A program made the translations under genes and the position numbers. The notes beneath the pieces were generated by a model. It worked only from the letters and a program-made list of their open reading frames with translations. It searched no databases and was not told the origin of the DNA. 64,000 nt of DNA from Thuidium tamariscinum (lineage: Eukaryota; Streptophyta; Bryopsida; Hypnales; Thuidiaceae). This document shows, in pieces, positions 1-11,883 of the stretch (position 1 is the first letter of the stretch; each line of letters begins with the position of its first letter). The stretch spans positions 10,906,053 to 10,970,052 of the forward strand of contig OX344750.2 in the NCBI GenBank assembly GCA_947034885.2, given 5' to 3'.

Positions 1-51
1 AAGATCTTAATCATTAGATTGGCATAGGTTTGGACTTTGGGCTTGGCCATG

Positions 52-361
52 AGCCGCTTCACACTATGGCCGTCCAAGTTGAGAGGCCGTGGGAGTTCAT
101 TTTCAAGGGTTTGGACCTTTTGGACTTGGCCTTTGGAGGCTTCACACTATGGCCATCCAAATTGAGAGGCCGTGGGAGTTCATTTTCAAGGGTTTGGACT
201 TTGGACTTGGCCTTTAGAGGCTTCACACTATGACCGGCCAAAGGCTTTAAATCCTATTTTTTATTGCCTTTTAATAGCCCATTTCTTCGGACTCTCGCCA
301 AAGTTTGGGTCACTCACTCCCACGGCCTCTCGACTTGGTCGGCCATAGTGTGAAGCGGCCC
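52..361. mobile_element. MITE-like element with duplicated core
   Basis: An inverted repeat of about 45 bp bounds this segment: the left arm begins AGCCGCTTCACACTATGGCC near position 52, and the right arm (about 315-361) is its reverse complement, ending GGCCATAGTGTGAAGCGGCC. Between them the stretch starting CTTCACACTATGG is repeated directly at 57, 140 and 221, a period of 81-83 bp. The right terminus reads TAGGGCCG when read inward, close to the end of the element at 59661. I see no clear target-site duplication. Non-autonomous DNA transposon is an inference from the TIRs. Confidence 0.5.
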
Positions 362-586
362 TAAGTTTACAAAGAGAAATTTCCTCTAAAGGAATGGAGG
401 TTTCTAATTTCAAAGCGTCCCTCCAAACATTGAACCCATTTTTCACCCAAGAGTTGTTCTTGGTTGTACATTTTCCTTGGTTACTATGCATTTCTTTATT
501 GAAAGAAGATTTAGTTAATCAAATAGATTGAAACTTGTTTTATTAACAATATCAAATTGGAGACTCAATGCAAACTCACTACTCAC

Positions 587-1263
587 TTGAACAACAACAG
601 AGTTGTTGATCTTCTCAATAAGTGCATCATAGTACTTATCAGATTCACTCAATGGCATTGTCTCATTGTTATGATCATCAACAGGTTCATCCATAATAGA
701 AAGCTCAATTTCATCAAGCCCTCCTATCATCTCATCCTCTACAAATATTTTAGAAACAACAATTTCTAAATCAAATCAATTATCCCTATTGTCACTTGTA
801 TGTAAATGGACAATTATATCAAAAGGTACTTCAGCAACATAACTTAAATGAGCACTGATACAATAATTTTCTTCATAGTCGCTTGTAGAACTTGCGAAGA
901 AAGAATTTGAAGGTTCTTGAATATCATAACTTGCAGAGTACACAATGCCAAAACAATATTCCACACAATAATTTGCAATTAACTAAAAAGAATTTGTCTC
1001 ACGACAAGGAACATCAATCAACATCAAATTCAATGATGTATAAATCTCCAAAAAATATCTACTCTTAGATTTAAAGCTAGACTAGTGGCAACAACAACAC
1101 CTACAAGTTTGGCTACCAAAACTTGTTTCCCCAACTTTGCTCCCCTCTAAAACATTTGGAGAAATGTAAATTAGCTCTCTAGAATCTAAATCCATTACTA
1201 AATCAAAAGAGGGCAATAATGAAGTGTTTATAAATGAAGTTTTTTCTAAACTCAAGCATCACC
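587..1263 (-). pseudogene. Decayed reading frame of unknown family
   Basis: Read on the minus strand, one frame stays open from about 1263 to 587 except for three stops: TAG at 1084-1082, TAG at 985-983 and TGA at 778-776. Its end at 587 is followed by a good donor, GTGAGT. The translation is acidic near its end (GGLDEIELSIMDEP, then SESDKYYDALIEKIN) and has a cysteine-rich run (CRCCCCH) in the middle. I do not recognise the family. A mobile-element gene or an old plant gene exon are both possible. The persistence of one frame over ~675 bp in AT-rich DNA is the evidence that it was once coding. Confidence 0.35.
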
Positions 1264-3600
1264 GGCCATTAGACAACTTTGATCTATGCACTCAACACAA
1301 CATTGTGGTCAACAAAACCTCAACAACAGAAAGGCACCAAATAAAACTCGAGAACACAAGCACATGTAAAAAAACTCAGAGTGTATACAAAATGGCAAAT
1401 ATAACTTGAAACTCAAATTGCTATGCCCTAAAATTTGAAGAAAAAATTGTAGTGCCCAAATCTCCAATATCGCCCAAATTTGAAAAGCTTGAAGAAAACA
1501 TCGACAAAGAAGATGACAAGTGACCTGCTATTATTACAGCATCTAAAAATTCAAAGTAAAAATTGTAGCACCAAAATCTCCAATGACGCCCAAGTACAAA
1601 ATACTTAAAGAAGACAACTTGTGGAAGAAGATGACAAGTGATCTATTGTTAAGGTCACCACCTCAGCTCAACAAGGCAGGTGACTGGTTATATTCGGTAA
1701 TTGTTTTATTAGAAGTGGTCATCAATGTTGAACTTGATCTATCCAACTCGACACCTTAACAAAACTGGTTCTGCATTGATAACCATTGCAATAAAACGAT
1801 TACCTAATACATAACCACTTACAACAACACTTGCAATAGGGGTTGTCACACCTTCTTTAGCACACCTACGATTCACAGAGAATGTACACATGGCACTTTC
1901 TTGTAGGCAATTCATAACAAGAGTTGGTTTCTATGAGAAATGAGAGTGTCATTTTTTCTCCTTTGGAATTGAAGAAACAATACTTGAGAGTAATTTCTTG
2001 AGGAATTTTTCAAAGTGCTTGGCTGAGAGTGAGTTGTGAGCCCATCCAACTTGTAGGTCCAGAATTCCTCAAGAATCGCTCTAAACGGCAAGAAGGGATT
2101 TAGGGCCTCTTTCACTTAGAACAGCTTGCAATTGGCTCCTGTTTTCTCTAGCCGATTTCCCCGACTTTGAAGAAATCTGCTTCTCTGAGGAAGTGTGACT
2201 ACCCTTAATATCTGCACCCCTGGCGTTACAAGAATTGAGGCCGATCAGACTGAGAAATACGAGGAGAAAACCACAGCCACTATCTTCAAGCCAATGCAAG
2301 CTTAAAAAAACTACGACACGATCGGACTGCGACAGATCAGCCTGCAATTGGGAAACCTCGATCCTCTTGACAGAGATCATACGGCGATCAGAATCCCAAG
2401 TCACTGGCGAAGTCGGAAGGCATGAATTATATGTAAAACCTAATCATGAGTGTAATCCGATCCCGACTCAGCAACCACGACACAACCACAAACAACACAC
2501 GTTCCGTAGCAATTCATGGAATCTCGGGCACTGTGATATTACATACTCGGCGACGAAATCGAGGTATCTCACTCTCCTCGTCTGACCACTCCGACCGAGT
2601 CAGCCTTCTTCCTGTGGCGTCCCATTAGTCAACAAAATCTTAAAAGAAACGAAACCCAAACCAATATGCTTGTTCCTCGACTCCACCGTAACGTCGCAGT
2701 GGTGTGAAGGATGCGCAGCTGCGGCGATTGAATATTGTCATCTCTGTCACTACATTGCAAGGGCCCATGTGAGCACCGCAGATGTGATTCCGACCCTGGT
2801 CTACTAATAAAATCAATACCTGCGGAGTAGAATGCTAAATTCGAAATTGAAAGGAACAAAAGGATCTTGGCGGCTGCCATGCCTCAGAGCGCACGGGCCC
2901 CCATTTCCTGTCACAAAAATTTATGGGACAACAATATCCTTCAGTTGTTATATAGGAGGGCTGCTGAACGTAGCGGCGTTTTCCTGTTCTCAGAGTTCTC
3001 TGTCGGCGTCGGGGTTTCCATAAGTCACTTTCGTTTCACTGACCTTCTGAGCTTCCAGGAAGTTGCCGCGTTCTATAACAAAACAGTTACAAAATCAGAA
3101 GTTCAACAACATGGATAGAAAATTCACAACCAAGCTGCTGTGTCCGCTTGGTGCTTCCCATTCCAAGAGATCACATGAAAGCAGAGGACTTCAACAACAT
3201 GCAGAAACGAAGGACAAGCCTGAAGATGTGAATTGACATGAGAACACGACTCGGACTGTTTTAGAAATAATTTTAATATACAAGGCTAACAGTCCAGAGT
3301 TGGCCTGGACAGATGGTAGGAACATAGTCGCTGCAAGAAGCAGACTACTACTCTTTCTAATGTACACTCAAAGCCAAGTACAAGCAACTTCTTTTTCTCT
3401 TCTTTCTTTCTGTAACTCATGAAGACCTGCAGCTCGTGTCCATCAGTGACATTCAAATCTATCACTGTCTACATAGTGTTTTGTACTGTACATCCTAAAA
3501 AAGTGACCTAGCGATGCGAACGAGTTGGACGCACAAGTAATCCACTGTTTGCCTCAAAAATTGCAAAAGTAACGTATACCAGATGCACTAGTAATCGCAC
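1264..3600. other. Intergenic DNA, no assignable gene
   Basis: From 1264 to about 2080 the DNA is AT-rich with two diverged direct copies of a phrase around CCCAAATCTCCAAT (about 1445 and 1568). From about 2080 to 3120 the base composition becomes more balanced, and short open frames occur on both strands. One minus-strand start at 2880 lies in a good plant context (GGCATGGCAGCC) and has a possible donor about 60 bases on, but I could not build a convincing second exon. 3120-3600 probably holds the 3' untranslated end of the neighbouring galactolipid synthase gene. Confidence 0.3.
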
Positions 3601-6600
3601 CTACCAACCGTAATCAATCCTTCGAGGTGGAGGGGGAAAAACCAAGTCCTTGCGGTACTCTTCACCAATCTTCATGGTCCCTGGCAAAGCTCCAGCTGCT
3701 TTTCTTGCAATTTCAATACCTGAGATGAAGTAGTGCGCATATGCAAGCCCGTTGTCGAGCATATTGCTCAGCGTCTGCTTCGGCAAAGTTAGTGATAGGG
3801 CCATGGTTCTTCTCTTTGCTGCTTCGATAGGCAGTCTCTTCCTCTTCCCCGTCCTTGCCCCTCGCGGTGGTAGATTGTTAATCTCTGCAGAGTCAATGAA
3901 ACGATCGGTGGCAGCCTCCCATGATAAAAGATGCTGAAGCTCTGGCGACAGAGGTTGCGGCTCTGATGCTAATGCCAACTTCACTTTCTCGACGAACTCT
4001 TCAGGAGTGCGGTACGTGTAGCAGTTTGGGAAAGACAAGAAAAACTCGTTAGAAGGGTGATATGCGCAGACCACAATCTTGCCCATGGCCAGGGCCTCTG
4101 CGGTTGTTGTGCATACCACATCGCTAATGCTTGGATTGATGAACACCTTGTAGCTGCAAAAGAAACAGGCACATGATCAAGATACCCAAAAACAAAGAAA
4201 CAACGTCTTTCACCAACTCAATTAAAATTGTGTAAAAACAAAATTGAGCTCCAGACAGAATACATTTAAGGTTATTCGAGCGCAAAGGATCATACCCGTG
4301 GAGGGCAGCATCAGCGTGATCTCTCCCTGGATGAAAATTCAGAGCCAGTCCGTATTTCTGAACCTCAGCTCTGACTGCATCCGAGTCTTCCCCACTTCCA
4401 AAGAGATCCATATTGATGTTGCCCAGAGCATCCCTGTTCTGCGATAGAAGATCGACCAGTTCCCTGTATCCTTTGCCCCAGACCAATTTCCCAAGGTAGT
4501 AAGCACCCTTTGGAAACTTGGTCTCCTTGTCAACTTCCGCGAGTCTCTTGCCAATGCTCAGAAATTGAGGATTCACTCCATGAACATTGCAAACAGATGA
4601 TTTTGGTAAATTTTGTGTTGCAGCTGACAAGCGCAAGACCTATCATAGAGAGGTTATTGTTAATTCAGGAAGTCGAGAGTTGTCATTACGCCCGTCTCAG
4701 ACAAGAACTAAATAACTACATGTAAGTGTGGTGTACGTATGTGCATAAATGGAAGCAGGACTTGGAAAGTTTAAATTTATTTGTTTATTTGTTTATAAAA
4801 ATGGCACTCACCTTATTACAATATATACGAACCACCCAGTTGTTCACGTGCTTTAAAAGGAAAGCCTGTAGCCTCCCATTCTTTTCCCGCTTGACATATT
4901 CCAAGTAGTTTGTATGAACCACACCAACGACATGTTGAAACTTATCGGTCCAGCGTCGTCCGTGATAATACCAGGTCAAATGTTCGGGCTCTTCCAACAC
5001 TGCAACATCAGCCTCCTGATCAGGAATGAACTGGGAGATGTCCCCAGCTGCAAGGATGCTACGTTTCTCTGTAGAAAACTGCGCATCCAACCAGAGAAAA
5101 CAAAGTTCAGGATACAAAACATTATGATCTGATAAGTCCTTACACCACTCTAATAACAGGCGTTCTCAGAATGAATTCAAAGGGCATCATGAACAGAAAA
5201 AAAAACGAAGCGGAAAATCTCCAACCATCAAACATATACACTTTCCAAAAATGGATAGAGAAGTATCTAACCTTGCCAGGGTAAAATGCTATCTTGAAAT
5301 CGCACTTGAATCCAACTCGGTCTTCCACCCAATTCCGCACGAAATTCTCCTGCTCAGCTGGAGATTCGAAGGTCATCTGATGTGGGTACACTTGCACTTG
5401 ATCTGTCTTGCATAACCAAGGCACCAACAAGGTCACGTTCTGGTCCCCAGATCGGGCCAAGTAGGCGGCCCTAAACAGAGGATTCACAGCAGTTCCTGTC
5501 ATCCAGGGTAAGCTTGCGGTTGTGACGATCGCAATATTTCTGCGCAAGTCCCCCTTGGTTTGTTGCAGAGTCTGATTCTCAGTCCAGGGGCCCCCTTTGT
5601 AGTTGTAACCGGTGCTTTGAATCACACTCGCAATTCTCAAATCAAGATCGTCATCCGTAGATAACTCTTTTTTGTTGCTGACAGCCAGACCCCGTTTGCT
5701 TCCTGCGGAAACGCTGGAGAGCTGCAGGTCTCTGCGTTTACAGCTCCTCACCATGTCACGAAGCTTTTCAGTAACCTCTGCATTCACAGAAACCCATCCC
5801 AGCTCAAGGTCAACACACAGAACCCGAAAACATCGACACGTTCGTGCACCCAAAAAAACACCCACATCCCGTCTCTAATACCGAGTCAACGGATTGGTTC
5901 TCGAAACTAAAGTGATCTCTACACTGCTGTATGCTGAGATCCACGAAATCAGACTTCCCTTCATATGTTGAAATACTTAAGAAGACGCAAGTACGAGAGC
6001 GACACCTTACGCAGTGCAAGAACGACAAAGCGGCTGCTACATAGAGAACTTGGAAGCGTACCTTTCTTGATGCCAAGATGATCCATCAGAGGCTGGGACT
6101 GGCGCACCAAGGACTCAAGCAACTCCGAAACATTCAGCGGTGCCACATCTATCCTGTGTTTGTCAACATTGGCACTGAAGTCGGGAGCCTTTGGCAATTT
6201 CTGCAAGGAATACGTTATGAAAGAGTAAGGGAGAAAATGAGATCATGAGCTTGTTTTCCCAATCAAAAATCTCGCAGCCTGCAACCTCTAACAATTCTTT
6301 ACAAAGCATGCTTAACGGTTAAGTGTACTGTGGCAAGGTTCTAGAGAAATCAGATTTGTTGGAAACTGGAGGTTTCCTGATTGTTTGCTGATCCTGCAAG
6401 ATATGCCTGTCAGATGCCCGTCCTAGAACGACGATTGGATAGAAGACTATGCGGACAACTCTTAGTGGAAATACAACGGTGTGTCAAGTTGCACAAAGAC
6501 TCACGAGATTTTTCTTCACGTTTTCAAAGAACTCCGTCTTCTTCACGTTCTCAAAAAACTCCACAGGTGTCTTGTGGGTGGCTGCCGTGGTCTCCAAGGC

Positions 6601-7140
6601 CCGCAAACGATCCTCCACTGTCTTTTTCACCTTCTTCAGAGGCTCATCCCAGTTCTGTGAAACCCTAATCTTCTTCCTGGCTCCCTGCGACTTCGGAACC
6701 ACAACGCGCCTCTCGCGCTCCTGCGTTTTACTTCCAGGTCCGATCTCGAAGTTCTTCCCGAACCCTAGAGCTTTGTCCATGTGCGAGACGAGCCAGAGCT
6801 CGTTCTTGAGTCCCTGCATGGACATGTCCGACCACGACTGATCCAGTTTGGGCCTAAAGCTCTTGAGAAGATCAAAATCCTCCACGCTGCGATTGAGCGG
6901 AATTTTCCGGACGTCGGCCTTCACCTTCGCAGGAAAATTCGCCAGCCTCGAGTCCTTCCAGTTCATGTCCAGCGGCTTTGATTTGTCCCGAAACGACTGC
7001 ACTCTCGACTGAATGAGCTTCATGTCCATCCCGGTGCTCTTCTGCACCTCCGTCAGCGAATTCGAAATGAAAGAAAGCGCTCTCTCCGCCGGAGCTGCCA
7101 CCACATCCTCACCCGATCTCCAACCTTCCGAAGGCGCCAT
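3601..7140 (-). CDS. DGD1: Digalactosyldiacylglycerol synthase (DGD1-type)
   Basis: Transfers galactose from UDP-galactose onto monogalactosyldiacylglycerol to make DGDG at the plastid outer envelope (family knowledge). Six exons fit with GT-AG borders and continuous frame: 7140-6505, 6200-6062, 5777-5272, 5078-4812, 4639-4296 and 4153-3601, giving 814 residues, about the usual DGD1 length. The start is the first ATG (MAPSEGW). Exon 1 encodes the long N-terminal extension typical of DGD1 and absent from the shorter DGD2. The glycosyltransferase part shows [61 protein letters not shown] and, near the C-terminus, FINPSISDV followed by [10 protein letters not shown]. Exon 1 contains a recent-looking internal duplication ([18 protein letters not shown]) just before its donor. 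It lies downstream of, and in the same orientation as, the F-box/kelch gene. No stop or frameshift was seen. Confidence 0.93.
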
Positions 7141-7149
7141 TTCCAGACT

Positions 7150-7440
7150 CACGCTCCCAACAATGCGAATGCGACTTCACTCTAATTCTCTACAAATCTC
7201 TCCACAATCTCCCCCTACGACCTCACAAACTCCACAAGAAATATGTCATGCAATCGCGACGTACGCTAATTAATTCTCTAACGAGCTCTCCAACTCCGCC
7301 TACAACCTTACAAAAACTCCACAAGAATCTCCAATGCCAGTGCGCCCTTCACTCAAACAAATTGTCTGACAATTAAATCTCTCCAAACTCTTTTTACAAC
7401 TCACAAAAACTTCACAAGAAGTCTCCAATACAACTACAGT
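7150..7440. repeat. Degenerate ~100-bp tandem repeat in DGD1 leader
   Basis: Three diverged copies of a pyrimidine-rich phrase follow one another at about 7185-7245, 7275-7340 and 7375-7435. Each has TCTCCA early and CACAAAAACTCCACAAGAA or a close relative late. The array sits immediately upstream of the galactolipid synthase start and so probably lies in its 5' leader or promoter. Copies differ by many substitutions and small gaps, so it is old. Confidence 0.45.
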
Positions 7441-8252
7441 AAGTTACAAAAATCTAAACTCGAGTCATACGAACGCATCATGTGGATCCTCTACCGAAGT
7501 CCTCCGCCACAGATAACTGCATTAAACAGCAGCAACGTTCCAACGACGTACTTCTGGGATCGGACGAGCACCGCCAGTTGGGAGGTCCATGCCATGGTCG
7601 CAGAAACAGCGCAAGGTGACAAGTGCCCCAGAGCAACGAGATTGGCGGAATGCCGTCAACGCAGATGACGGGTACTAAACCAAGCTTTATCCGACGGTGA
7701 TCACCACTGCAGGAATATTTGCTGGCGAATGTGCTTCCTAGCTCGCCTACAATGTTCCAGAGTTTTGAGTATCAACGGCGCCGGTGCTTCGTCGAGGAAT
7801 CTAGCCGCCAGGAATTAAACAATTGTCGCCCACGCCAACTTGGAACATCTGTGGTCCTCACTGGCAACAGAGCATTTCTATGGTGGATGGCGTGAGGCAA
7901 TCGCACTACCGGCATTCGATTGGATGGTGTACAGATTGTTTTATGGGCTGGGGTACTGTACAGGGCGATTGATGGGCTGCCATCTTCGCCAGGAGACCCG
8001 CATGCCTGGCCCACACATTGTGCAAATGATACCGTCTCGGAAAGTGCAATAATGTATGGCGGACACAACTGCACAGGAAATGACGGTCTGGGAGCGAAGA
8101 GAAATGCTTCACTTGCGACACAGAGTTACAAACATTTAACATCCGAAAACAATCTTGGAACGCAAGACAAGAATTGTTTCAGTTTGAGAGTTTCTTTGAT
8201 GCGAAAATAATACACTCAAAATTGTGGAAATCCTAAAAAATTGGCTACTCGA
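7441..8252. other. Intergenic, promoter side of DGD1
   Basis: This stretch separates the 5' side of the galactolipid synthase gene from the 3' end of the F-box/kelch gene. It is less AT-rich than the distal intergenic DNA. Several short open frames exist on both strands, but none carries a recognisable motif or splice-consistent continuation. It probably holds the synthase promoter and the F-box gene's 3' untranslated region. Confidence 0.3.
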
Positions 8253-9408
8253 TCAGAGCTTGAGGACGGCACAGATTTGGTCCTGCACAGAGGCCAAGGT
8301 GAGCGGCATGGGCGCCCCCTTGCGCCACACGAGATCCTCCGTGCCGCCTTCGACAGTGCAAATATCGACGTCGCGCAAATAGAAAATTTCGGTAGAACTA
8401 AGCCGCGGCCGGGAGATTCCCCCGACGACATACAGATCTGGTCCGAGTCCCGCAACGGCGAACGCTCGTCGGTTCAAGCACTCGGGCCAGGAGCATAACG
8501 GTGAAGAGCGACGGGGTTGAGAGTGATGCTCTCTGCTCACAACGCCATGTCGCACCACGTAGGGCTCCCCTTTCACCACCGCCATCGCCCCGCCTGCCCA
8601 ATTGCATTCCTCCACTGTCCAACTTCAAGCCAGAGAAGCAACACATCAATTTTCTGCATAACTAAAATGGAATCAATGGCGGAGGTGGAGATTATTAGGG
8701 TTACGATAATGCATACCTTTGGCTTGTAGAATCATACACCTGAGACAACTTCTCCGACTTGTGGAAAACGCGCATCTTGCCGTCTAAGACGATGCCGAAT
8801 GTGACTGGACATGGCCCGTCGTTGAGGCGCGGAAACTCTTGCCATGTGTTGAGCTTGGGGTTGTAAACCTCGGCGTCCAAGACAGACATCATTCTGGCGT
8901 CCCAGCCCCCTGCGACGACGATTTTGCCTTCATGCGACATGCACGCGAAGTGCAGCCTCGGCGTCAGCATTGGCGCTATGGCGCTCCATTTCCAGACGAT
9001 AGGGTCGAACATCCAGCCATCTAGTGACGGTTGCAGAGGCTCTCTGTCGCCGGTTACAGGATCCACACTGTCGTTCGTCCCGCCGATCATGTAGAGCTTA
9101 CCGTCGCATCCCACTGCGCCGTAACCTGCAAGATTCGGAATTGACGACGGGAAGACGGGGAGACGACTCCATTTGTTGGCGAGAGGGTCGTAGGCTTGCC
9201 AGACCTTCTCCGGCGTGTGGCCGCACACGTAGAGCCACTCTTCCTGCTTGCGGAGCGCCTTCCGGAAGCGGAAAAGCTCCGGCGATCGTAAGACGGTGTG
9301 CCAAGCTTTGCAAACCAGCTGCAAAGATCGATGTTCCGAGAGCGGGAGCCTAGCTAAGCATTGGAGTGTTACGGCGTCGGGCAAACCCGCGATCAAGCCC
9401 TCCGCCAT
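8253..9408 (-). CDS. F-box/kelch-repeat protein
   Basis: Probable substrate receptor of an SCF (SKP1-CUL1-F-box) ubiquitin ligase: the F-box binds SKP1 and the kelch propeller binds the target (family knowledge). Two exons, 9408-8717 and 8622-8253, join in phase (AG + T, donor GTATGC) to give 353 residues. The F-box occupies about residues 7-50 (LPDAVTLQCLARLPLSEHRS, then LVCKAWHTVL). Kelch blades follow, with paired glycines and spaced aromatics: GKLYMIGGTND, GKIVVAGGWDARMMSVLDAE and, in exon 2, GPDLYVVGGIS. The start is the first ATG in frame (MAEGLIAG). The alternative acceptor nearer the exon-2 frame gives the wrong phase. The target protein cannot be deduced. Length and layout match single-F-box, 4-5 kelch plant proteins. 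No defects seen. Confidence 0.85.
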
Positions 9409-10136
9409 AGCTCCTCTTAACCTAAATCAATCCTGCCTTTCCCCTCGTCTCTTTCTGCACTGAATTTTATAAGCTCCCAAGCAATTAACACTGTACCAAA
9501 CTTCAAAATCACAAAATCTTGCAAAACATACCGAAATTAGACCTGTAGACGTTTGAGGTTCCGCGTCTATCGAAGTACTCACTACAAGGAAGTTGAAAAA
9601 AATCACCGACCAAATTTGGCGACGACGATGATCAACCTGCCGTGTCGAAAGCAGTTGCGTCACGCAGCTGGTGAAGCTCACCGACTTCAGATTGAGATCT
9701 TCAGATTGAGATATGGTCCTGTGCGACACTATTGACCACACGTCGCGAACGACTGTCCGAACGCCAGGAGATGAAGGGAGGAGATCCATGACCTCCAGAG
9801 GACTACATCTTATCGATTGGTGGTATGACCTAATTGCTAAACCCGGTTTTACGAGATGTTTCTTGTGATAGACTGCCAGCAGTGAGCATACAATTATTCT
9901 CAACAGTAACTAAGAGCACACACAGACAATCAATTGCGAGTGAAGATCATGTCAATTCCATGGAGGTCTGAGCAATTCACAATACAATCATTAGGGAGAT
10001 CGACAATTCCTCGTCGTTCCTCTCAAGAGCAGATTGATCGACTCTGGCTGAATTCCAATTCATCACTCAGCAAAATCAATACAAGCATCAACAAAAATGG
10101 CCTAAAAACTGTACTCATACAAAATGCCGGAACAAA
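9409..10136. other. Intergenic between F-box and DVR genes
   Basis: 728 bases between the F-box/kelch start and the DVR stop, both minus-strand genes. It should contain the F-box gene promoter and the DVR 3' untranslated region. A direct repeat TTCAGATTGAGATCTTCAG lies near 9688. I see no further gene; short open frames lack motifs. Confidence 0.35.
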
Positions 10137-11429
10137 TCAGAAGACGGCTTGGTCACCGAGCTCCTGCCCCGCCATCCCTTCCCTCACGCACCGCTCAAAA
10201 AAAGCTTCGAGAGTGTCGGTCCCGTAACTGGGCGTGGCCTCAGGGTCGTACTTCTGCGTCGCAGGATCCAAGACAAGCATGCTCTCAGCGGCGTAGTAGC
10301 GGCCAATCTTCCCGAACTCGGCAGCGTCTTCCAGATTGGGGAAGAGCTTCGAAAGATTGTCCAACACGCCGATGACGAAATCCATGACTCCGATCGGCAC
10401 TTTGATGAACTTCGGTTCTTTTCCTGCGATTCTGAAGAGCATCTCCCCTTGCTCGAGCGGCGTCAGCGCCTTGCCAGGGCCACCGATGGGGAGAATCTGG
10501 TTGGTTTTCTCGACATCGCTCACGCAGTCGGAGATGAAGGAGGCCAGATCCGCTTCCGAGATAGGTTTGCAAGCGCACAACTTCCCATCGCCGAACATGA
10601 CATACGGTCCCCCTCCTTGAACACTTTGCACTTGCCCGCCCAAACTCTTGAAGAACGCCGTCGGCCTGACAACACTGTAAGTCAGGCCATTGCCGAAGCT
10701 CGCGAGCTCAGCTTCAAATTTGAGCTTTGCCCTCTGGAACTCCACCAAGGGTTTTTGCACACAAATGGCGGACAGGAGGACGAAGTGGGAGGCGCCGCAG
10801 GCGACACCTGCGTCGAGGCTGTTGCGTGTGGCTTGGTAGTCGATTTTCCAGGAGTCTTTCTTGCCGCCGGTTCTGCTTGCAAGGCAGGAAATGACGACGT
10901 CGACATTGACATTGGAGTTTCGCAATGCAGATGTAAGGGAGTCTTTGTCGGAGACATCGGTGAAGAGGACGGTAGCGCCCGGAAAATCTCGAATCGTTTG
11001 TTGAGAATCGGCCTTACCTCCGATTCCGCTCTTCTCTCGGGCGACGGCGATAACGTTGTAGCCCCGCTTCACCATCTCCTTCACCACGAACTTGCCGATG
11101 TACCCCGTAGCGCCCACTATCACGACCGTAGTGTCTTTCGGACTTTTGGTCCGCCATGTTTGCTTGGAGACGGCGGCCTCTGCTTCGGGAGTCAATGCAG
11201 CTCTACACAAGTGACGAACTGATGGTGTCTGCAATGGTCGCGAGAGCTTGACGCCAGGAGGAGAGAAACCTAAAAACTCCGGGCTCAATTTGAAAGATAG
11301 CACCGCGTTGGCTTTACTAGCAAGACCAATTGAAGTCACTTGCGAGAATCCATGACTCCTCGGAGCTGAACTCACGGCCCCAGGCAGCAGAGACGACGCC
11401 GCTCGCGAAGAAATCGCCGAGAGCGACAT
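10137..11429 (-). CDS. DVR: Divinyl chlorophyllide 8-vinyl reductase, chloroplast
   Basis: Reduces the 8-vinyl group of divinyl (proto)chlorophyllide with NADPH, the step that yields monovinyl chlorophylls (PCB2/DVR family). A single uninterrupted exon encodes 430 residues from the ATG at 11429 ([17 protein letters not shown]). The open frame extends 13 codons further upstream but without another ATG. The first ~75 residues are Ser/Ala/Arg-rich with few acids, as expected of a plastid transit peptide. The Rossmann motif [17 protein letters not shown] follows. Further family-like blocks are [30 protein letters not shown] and [17 protein letters not shown]. The C-terminal part reads [13 protein letters not shown] and KVPIGVMDF. 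The gene is head-to-head with the Der GTPase gene, with 454 bases between starts. A 357-codon open frame on the opposite strand is a shadow. Confidence 0.93.
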   Translation of the reverse strand: MSLSAISSRAASSLLPGAVSSAPRSHGFSQVTSIGLASKANAVLSFKLSPEFLGFSPPGVKLSRPLQTPSVRHLCRAALTPEAEAAVSKQTWRTKSPKDTTVVIVGATGYIGKFVVKEMVKRGYNVIAVAREKSGIGGKADSQQTIRDFPGATVLFTDVSDKDSLTSALRNSNVNVDVVISCLASRTGGKKDSWKIDYQATRNSLDAGVACGASHFVLLSAICVQKPLVEFQRAKLKFEAELASFGNGLTYSVVRPTAFFKSLGGQVQSVQGGGPYVMFGDGKLCACKPISEADLASFISDCVSDVEKTNQILPIGGPGKALTPLEQGEMLFRIAGKEPKFIKVPIGVMDFVIGVLDNLSKLFPNLEDAAEFGKIGRYYAAESMLVLDPATQKYDPEATPSYGTDTLEAFFERCVREGMAGQELGDQAVF

Positions 11430-11883
11430 CGTGGAGCTCCAAATTAGCGCAACAGTAGAACTACCCAATGATCAATACTTTTTGCAATAATTCAATGAGG
11501 AAAATTTTATGGCGACAAGGCCTACCACATTCTCCAACACTCCAGAACCAGCACAGACACCAAATCTTTCCTGCACCTTGGATTGATTGAACAAATTTCC
11601 CTGCTACAGAAGCTTGAGAACCACCATAGCCAGAGGAAATCCAAGTCTGGATAACGCTCTTCATCCAAATTCGGATGGATTGCGTGTAGAATCCGTCTGG
11701 TCAGTTGTCCAGGACGACAATTCCACGAGGAATCTTGTGTGTGCAAGGAGAGGACTACTGTTCCAGATGGAAAAGCCAGGAAGGAAATCCAGAATTTTAT
11801 CCTGTTCTCTGCTTCAGTGCTGCTTGGTGAAGCTCTACCCATCAGTGCAGGGTTTAGGGTTTCTGATTTCGGGAGGAATTGCG
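11430..11883. promoter_or_regulatory. Shared divergent promoter region DVR/Der
   Basis: 454 bases lie between the start codons of the minus-strand DVR and plus-strand Der genes, so transcription of both must begin within or very near this stretch. The Der reading frame is open upstream from 11587, including an ATG at 11767, so part of this region could be coding if that start is used. A telo-box sits just before the Der ATG. I see no obvious TATA box that could be assigned with confidence. Confidence 0.5.
11854..11862 (-). promoter_or_regulatory. Telo-box (AAACCCTAA)
   Basis: TTAGGGTTT on the plus strand, the reverse complement of the telo-box, 22 bases before the Der start codon. Telo-boxes are frequent in promoters and leaders of plant translation and ribosome-assembly genes, which agrees with Der function. 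Function here is inferred from motif and position only. Confidence 0.45.

Noticed and set aside
2629..2880. Minus-strand start MAAAKILLFLSISNLAF resembling a signal peptide
   Set aside because: A good start context but no splice-consistent continuation or family match could be built; kept only as a remark on that region.
10149..11222. 357-codon open frame on the plus strand
   Set aside because: It lies antisense to the DVR gene, whose protein has clear family motifs; the antisense product is Arg/Asp/Gly-rich without any motif.
11587..11883. Upstream extension of the Der reading frame, including an ATG at 11767
   Set aside because: The extension lacks a transit-peptide-like start and would use up most of the divergent promoter; the ATG at 11884 has better context. 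Not excluded without 5'-end data.
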